NCBI GenBank assembly: GCA_016219075.1
Contig: JACRCJ010000280.1
Span: 1-9,559, forward strand
DNA: 9,559 nt
DNA from: Deltaproteobacteria bacterium
GTDB lineage: Bacteria; Desulfobacterota; GWC2-55-46
Direction of reading: 5' to 3'
Under the pieces are notes generated by a model that did not search any database, was not told where the DNA came from, and worked only from the letters and a program-made list of their open reading frames with translations. The number at the start of each line of letters is the position of its first letter. Position 1 is the first letter of the stretch. The position numbers and the translations under genes are program-made. This document shows, piece by piece, positions 6,006 through 9,559 of this stretch.

Positions 6006-6644
6006 TTACGAACCCTTTGCCATCTTGATCCTTGAGATGACGGAGGCGGCCCTGCCGGGGACATCCTTTGAGAGAAGTATGCCGGAGATCACGGCCACGG
6101 AGTCGGCCCCGGCGTTCAATACCTCGGCGGCGTTATTCTCCGTAATCCCGCCGATGGCGACTATCGGGAGGGTGACGGTCTTTCGTATCTCCTTTAAGTA
6201 CTCCACCCCCCTGGGGCTCTGAGCGTCCTTTTTCGTGGAGGTGGAAAATATCGGGCCGAAAGAGATGTAGTCGGCGCCTTCTTCCTGGGCTCTACGCGCC
6301 TCTGCCGCGTCGTGCGTGGAAACCCCTATGACGGAGTCCGGGCCCAGTAAAATTCTGGCTTCAGGCAGCGGGATGTCGTCCTGGCCGAGGTGCGCCCCGT
6401 CCGCCCCAGAGAGCACGGCGAGGTCGACCCTGTCGTTTACGATGAAGAGCGCCCCGTATTCAAGGGCGACCCTTTTAAGAACCCTCGAAGCCTCAAGCAC
6501 AGGGCCCGCCCCTCTGCCCTTGGCCCTCAGCTGCAGTATCCCGGCCCCGGCGCCGAGTATCCCGGAGGCCGTCCTCTCCATATCCGGCAGAGCGACATAG
6601 GTGGCGTCTATAATGGCGTAAAGCCCCTCGATCTTTCTTTTCAT
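6006..6644 (-). CDS. thiE: Thiamine phosphate synthase ThiE
   Basis: Couples HMP pyrophosphate with HET phosphate (thiazole) to give thiamine phosphate; cytoplasmic TIM barrel, 212 residues, normal length. Motifs in order: YAIIDA (9-14), QLRAK (38-42), FIVNDRVDLA (67-76), ADGAHLGQDD (81-90), IGVSTH (106-111), GADYISFGPIFSTSTKK (123-139), VAIGGI (162-167) with N170/N171, and DSVAVISGI (181-189). The QxRxK, ND, GQDD and GPIF-T-TKK signatures distinguish a catalytic ThiE from the TenI-type regulator. Start at 6644 (ATG) has only a weak GGGCGG upstream, but no better start precedes it after the ntrC stop. It follows ntrC by 24 bp on the same strand, so it is probably the last gene of an ntrB-ntrC-thiE transcript. 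It converges on nirB with a 30-bp gap lacking any obvious terminator. Confidence 0.95.
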   Translation of the reverse strand: MKRKIEGLYAIIDATYVALPDMERTASGILGAGAGILQLRAKGRGAGPVLEASRVLKRVALEYGALFIVNDRVDLAVLSGADGAHLGQDDIPLPEARILLGPDSVIGVSTHDAAEARRAQEEGADYISFGPIFSTSTKKDAQSPRGVEYLKEIRKTVTLPIVAIGGITENNAAEVLNAGADSVAVISGILLSKDVPGRAASVISRIKMAKGS

Positions 6645-6668
6645 CAGCCGCCCTGCCGGTGACCGGCG

Positions 6669-8093
6669 TTACCTGATCTTCCCGAGCTTGATGTTAAGGT
6701 CCTTTATCTTCTTCCTGAGCGTGTTCCTGTTTATGCCGAGGACCTCGGCGGCCTGGACCTGGTTGCCCTTCGTCTTCTCGAGGACGAGCTTTATGAGGGG
6801 GCGCTCCATGAACGGCATGATCAGGTCGTAGAGCTCCTGCCTGGTCCTGTGGTCGGTCTTCTCGATAAACGGCCTGAGCCTTGCGGTTATTATCTCCTCG
6901 ATCGACTCTTTCCTGTGGCGCGCCTGCGGCAGGTTCAGGTCCTCAGGGGATATCACGATCCCCGGAGTAAGGAGCACGGCGCGCCTCAGGATGTTCTCAA
7001 GCTCCCTGACATTTCCCGGCCACGAGTAGCTTTCGAGGGCGTCCTCGGCCTTAGGCGTTAGGGTCTTTCTCTCGCCTCCGAACTCTCCCATGAACTTGTC
7101 GAGGAAGTAGGCTGTCAGAAGCGCCAAGTCGCCCTTCCTGTCTCTCAAGGGCGGGAGCGTGACGGTCATGCCGTTCAACCTGAAGAGGAGGTCTTCCCTG
7201 AACTTTTTTTCGGCCACCGCCCTGTCGAGGTCGTGGTTGGTGGCCGCTATTATCCTCACATCGACCCTTACCGGGGTCTTGCCGCCAACCTTGTAGAACT
7301 CCTTCTCCTGGATCACCCGGAGAAGGCGCGCCTGAAGGTCGTAGGCCATGTCTCCGACCTCGTCGAGAAAGAGCGTGCCCCCGTCGGCAAGCTCGAACTT
7401 GCCGGGTTTTCCCTCCACGGCCCCCGTGAAAGCACCCTTCTCGAACCCGAACAGCTCGCTCTCCATGAGGTCTTTCGGGACGGCCGCCGAGTTTACGGCG
7501 ACAAACGGGCCTTCGGCCCTCGCGCTGTTGGAGTGGATGAGTTTCGCGAGAAGCTCCTTGCCCGTGCCGCTCTCTCCGAGGACCAGCACCGTTACGTCCT
7601 TGCCGGCGATCTTGCCTACCGTCTTGAATACGCCCTGGACGGACTTGCTCTTCCCGATGAATACCGTCTCGTGGGCGAGCTTTTCCTTGAGCCTCTCCGT
7701 GAGGTTCGTAAGGCGCGCCTTCAATCCGATGGTCTCAAACGCCCTGTCCACCATTATCTCGAGCTCGCTTAAGTCAAAGGGCTTGGTTATGTAGTCGAAG
7801 GCCCCGAGCTTCATCGCCTCGAGCGTGTTCTGCATGGTGGCCTCGGCCGTCATGATGATGAACTCCGCGGGGCTTGCGGCCTCCCTGGCCTCCCTCAATA
7901 TGTCGAGTCCGTCTTTTCCCGGCATGTTTATGTCGAGTATGGCAAGGGTTACCCCGGGGGTTGAAAGAAGCCTTGAGGCCTCTGTGCCGTCAGCGGCCTT
8001 CACCACGCTTATCTTCTTCTCTTCGAGGAACTTCTCGAGCACCCAGAGTATGCTTGAGTCGTCGTCGGCTATAAGGGCCTTCAGTCCGCTCAT
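6669..8093 (-). CDS. ntrC: Nitrogen response regulator NtrC (sigma54 activator)
   Basis: DNA-binding response regulator, 474 residues. The receiver domain (1-120) has the acidic pocket D10-D12, phosphorylated Asp54 (LDINMPGKDG), Thr83 and Lys104. The AAA+ sigma54-interaction domain (about 143-370) has Walker A GESGTGKE (173-180), the sigma54-contacting GAFTGA (220-225), Walker B LFLDEVGD (241-248), arginine-finger region FREDLLFRLN and sensor II WPGNVREL (358-365). The C-terminal Fis-type helix-turn-helix is at about 443-466 (GNQVQAAEVLGINRNTLRKK). The start at 8093 is chosen because GGAGAAGG lies immediately upstream and the receiver then starts at its normal place; the frame extends 65 codons further, but that part lies inside ntrB. 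Its ATG overlaps the ntrB stop (ATGA), implying translational coupling. NtrB pairing and the NtrC-like receiver favour the NtrC name over other family members such as AtoC. Confidence 0.95.
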   Translation of the reverse strand: MSGLKALIADDDSSILWVLEKFLEEKKISVVKAADGTEASRLLSTPGVTLAILDINMPGKDGLDILREAREAASPAEFIIMTAEATMQNTLEAMKLGAFDYITKPFDLSELEIMVDRAFETIGLKARLTNLTERLKEKLAHETVFIGKSKSVQGVFKTVGKIAGKDVTVLVLGESGTGKELLAKLIHSNSARAEGPFVAVNSAAVPKDLMESELFGFEKGAFTGAVEGKPGKFELADGGTLFLDEVGDMAYDLQARLLRVIQEKEFYKVGGKTPVRVDVRIIAATNHDLDRAVAEKKFREDLLFRLNGMTVTLPPLRDRKGDLALLTAYFLDKFMGEFGGERKTLTPKAEDALESYSWPGNVRELENILRRAVLLTPGIVISPEDLNLPQARHRKESIEEIITARLRPFIEKTDHRTRQELYDLIMPFMERPLIKLVLEKTKGNQVQAAEVLGINRNTLRKKIKDLNIKLGKIR

Positions 8094-9157
8094 CCCTTCT
8101 CCTTCTCCACGGTCGGGAGGTAGACGGCAACGGCAGTGCCCTTGCCGGGCGCGGAGTCTATCCTTAAATACCCGCCGTGCTCCTTTATTATCTTGAGAGA
8201 GATAGCCATCCCCAGGCCGCTCCCCTTCGGCTTGGTCGTAAAGAACGGGGTGAATATCTTCTCGAGGTCTTCGGGCCTTATCCCGCACCCGTTGTCCCGG
8301 ACCTCCACGGCCGCCATCTTCCCTCCGGGAGAGTTCTCGTCCACGATGTGAAACTCCGTTATCATGCGGGTCCTCACCTCAATCGAGCCCTTTGGGCCGA
8401 TAGCCTCCCTGGCGTTCTTCACCAGGTTCAAAAAGACCTGCGTGAGCTGGTTCTCATCGCCCCAGACCGCCGGGAGCGACGGGTCGTAGCCCTTCACTAT
8501 GGCCGCGGGTCCAAGCCCCTCCTGTAAAAGGAGTATCACGGAGTCCAATACCATGTGGATGTTTACCGGTTTTTTCTTGAGGTTGGCGGGCCGCGCGAAG
8601 TCCAGCATCTCGTTGACGATGAGGTTCAAGCGGTCGGCCTCCTTCATGATGACCCGCGCGTACTCGTCGAGCTTCTCGTCCTTTACCTTCTTCTTCAACA
8701 GCTGCGCCGCCCCGCGTATCCCGCTCAAAGGGTTCTTGATCTCGTGGGCGAGGTTAGCTGCGAAGGTCCCGATGTAGGCGAGCCGCTCCTTCCTCAATGT
8801 CCCGGCCTCAAGGGACTTGACCCCGGAGAGGTCCTTTATGAGAGCGGCCGCCCCCGTTAGGTTGCCGTCCGCGTCGAATATCTGGCTCGTGGTGACGCCA
8901 ACGGGAAGCTCCCCCGAAAACCTGCTGTGGAGCTTCTCGTCGTACTCGGCGAAGAGGCGCCCTTCCCTGAGCGTCTTCTCGATCATCTCGACGATGCGGA
9001 GGTCGCGCTTGAGGACCTCGCATAAGGGCCTGCCTATCACAAGCGAGCGCGATACGCCGGTCATCTTCTCGGCCGACTGGTTGAAGACCCTGACCGTCAT
9101 CTCCAGGTCAACCGCCACGACACCCTCGGCCAGATTCTCTACTATATCCTCATACAT
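8090..9157 (-). CDS. ntrB: Nitrogen sensor histidine kinase NtrB
   Basis: Soluble sensor kinase/phosphatase for NtrC, 355 residues (E. coli NtrB is 349), with no membrane segment. An N-terminal PAS domain (about 1-110) is followed by the dimerisation/phosphoacceptor helix with His138 (LAHEIKNPL) and the catalytic ATPase domain: N box N244/N248 (FLNLVKNAREA), G1 DNGCGI (288-293), F box FTPFFTTK (302-309) and G2 GSGLGMAIS (312-320). The HEIKNPL box and short cytoplasmic layout are typical of NtrB. In the family, PII binding shifts the protein from kinase to phosphatase; the PII gene is 6 kb away in this window. Start 9157 is the only reasonable one: an in-frame TAA lies 8 codons upstream, and the ribosome binding site is weak (GCGGAAC). 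The start codon lies inside a degenerate copy of the 52-bp repeat upstream. Paired with the overlapping ntrC. Confidence 0.95.
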   Translation of the reverse strand: MYEDIVENLAEGVVAVDLEMTVRVFNQSAEKMTGVSRSLVIGRPLCEVLKRDLRIVEMIEKTLREGRLFAEYDEKLHSRFSGELPVGVTTSQIFDADGNLTGAAALIKDLSGVKSLEAGTLRKERLAYIGTFAANLAHEIKNPLSGIRGAAQLLKKKVKDEKLDEYARVIMKEADRLNLIVNEMLDFARPANLKKKPVNIHMVLDSVILLLQEGLGPAAIVKGYDPSLPAVWGDENQLTQVFLNLVKNAREAIGPKGSIEVRTRMITEFHIVDENSPGGKMAAVEVRDNGCGIRPEDLEKIFTPFFTTKPKGSGLGMAISLKIIKEHGGYLRIDSAPGKGTAVAVYLPTVEKEKG

Positions 9158-9307
9158 GTTTTTAGTTCCGCATATACCTTATTGGACTATCGTTGGACAT
9201 CTTACGCGGGTTTTTGATTCTGCCTATGCCTCAGAGGACTTTCGTGTGCCCTTGAACGCAGTTTTTTAATCCTGCTTATGCCTCAGAGGACTTGCGTGGG
9301 GCCTTGA
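9152..9307. repeat. 52-bp tandem repeat, three copies, overlapping ntrB start
   Basis: Copies lie at 9204-9255 and 9256-9307 (44 of 52 positions identical by hand alignment). A third, degenerate copy at 9152-9203 is identical to the first at about 32 of 52 positions, in perfect register with no gaps. The core YATGCCTCAGAGGACTT carries the small dyad CCTC-A-GAGG, and each copy has a TTTTT run. After 9308 only ACGCAG continues the pattern. The degenerate copy contains the ntrB ATG and its upstream leader, so the array forms the 5' untranslated region and probably the promoter area of the ntr operon. Confidence 0.75.
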
Positions 9308-9309
9308 AC

Positions 9310-9338
9310 GCAGGGTCTCCATGTGTAAACAACCCTGC
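9310..9338. repeat. Hairpin with 7-bp perfect stem upstream of ntrB
   Basis: GCAGGGT (9310-9316) is complementary to ACCCTGC (9332-9338) around a 15-nt AT-leaning loop. There is no T-run on either side, so it is not an obvious terminator. It sits between the tandem repeat and the 17-bp palindrome. Confidence 0.5.
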
Positions 9339-9343
9339 AAGTC

Positions 9344-9360
9344 TGCCTAATAATTAGGCA
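9344..9360. promoter_or_regulatory. Perfect 17-bp palindrome, candidate operator
   Basis: TGCCTAAT-A-ATTAGGCA: two 8-bp half sites around one central base, about 190 bp upstream of the ntrB start codon. The size and symmetry are typical of a dimeric regulator's operator, and the 1-nt centre makes a hairpin less favourable. It does not match the NtrC consensus (TGCACC-N5-GGTGCA). Function is inferred from symmetry alone. Confidence 0.4.
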
Positions 9361-9559
9361 TCATAACAACCTCCGGAAATAAAGGCAAGAGAAATCAAAT
9401 GCTTTTGGTTGCGCCTGCGCTGGAGTCATTTCACGCTCCACGGCTCTTTCGGATCGGCCAGACGGACTGAAGGCTTGAATGGGTGCGCCGCTCCGCAATC
9501 CCGTTGCTGTAGCGTTGGGTCAAGGAGTGGCAAATATAAATGATTCTTCCTTATCATCA
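9361..9559. other. Right-edge region with no recognised gene
   Basis: No protein or RNA family is recognised. A plus-strand ATG at 9479, with GAAGG about 7 bp upstream and a stop codon directly before it in frame, opens 27 codons (starting MGAPLRNPVAVALGQG) that run off the window edge. This is too short to call a gene. A minus-strand frame of similar length also lacks recognisable motifs. The stretch includes a small TGGAG/CTCCA stem (9421-9440). Confidence 0.3.

Noticed and set aside
6655..6667. GCCGGT-G-ACCGGC palindrome between ntrC and thiE
   Set aside because: Only 6-bp arms of pure GC-rich composition, centred on one base and with no T-run; likely chance in GC-rich DNA.
8094..8288. 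65-codon N-terminal extension of NtrC
   Set aside because: It lies in another frame of ntrB, and the receiver domain starts normally at the ATG overlapping the ntrB stop codon.
9204..9307. CRISPR-like array in the 52-bp repeats
   Set aside because: The repeats are directly contiguous with no unique spacers and diverge along their whole length; this is a simple tandem repeat.

Overview
The window comes from a high-GC bacterium. Signal-peptide-bearing AmtB, a PII protein with Tyr51, an NtrB/NtrC pair with a sigma54-type AAA+ domain, and an assimilatory-type NirB all point to a Gram-negative lineage. Codon use is distinctive, with AGG strongly used for Arg and ATA for Ile despite the high GC. 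That is reminiscent of Desulfobacterota/'Deltaproteobacteria' or Nitrospirota-like environmental genomes, but it is an impression; no marker gene in the window fixes the taxon.

Left half, plus strand: an ammonium transporter cut by the left edge (amtB copy 1, 1-1221), a 485-bp intergenic region rich in inverted repeats, a PII signal protein (1707-2045), a complete second ammonium transporter (amtB copy 2, 2134-3444), and the large subunit of a siroheme nitrite reductase (nirB, 3573-5975). Right half, minus strand, apparently one operon read from right to left: ntrB (9157-8090), ntrC (8093-6669, overlapping ntrB by 4 bp) and thiE (6644-6006, 24 bp after ntrC). nirB and thiE converge with 30 bp between them. 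The last 400 bp, upstream of ntrB, hold a 52-bp tandem repeat, a hairpin and a perfect 17-bp palindrome, but no gene I can identify.

How it fits together: NirB would reduce nitrite to ammonium, the AmtB proteins import or recapture ammonium, PII reports glutamine/2-oxoglutarate/energy status and plugs AmtB, and the NtrB kinase (a classical PII target) controls NtrC, the sigma54 activator that normally switches on such genes. ThiE (thiamine phosphate synthase) is metabolically unrelated and looks like a passenger in the ntr operon. I found no convincing sigma54 -24/-12 site upstream of glnB, amtB2 or nirB.

The protein-coding content is well-known nitrogen assimilation. The less expected material is in the gaps. 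First, three copies of a 28-bp semi-palindromic repeat sit upstream of glnB, amtB2 and nirB, each starting 1-4 nt after a hairpin-plus-T-run in its own orientation. Second, a roughly 295-bp element with inverted ends lies between amtB1 and its apparent terminator. Third, a 52-bp tandem repeat has a degenerate copy that contains the ntrB start codon.
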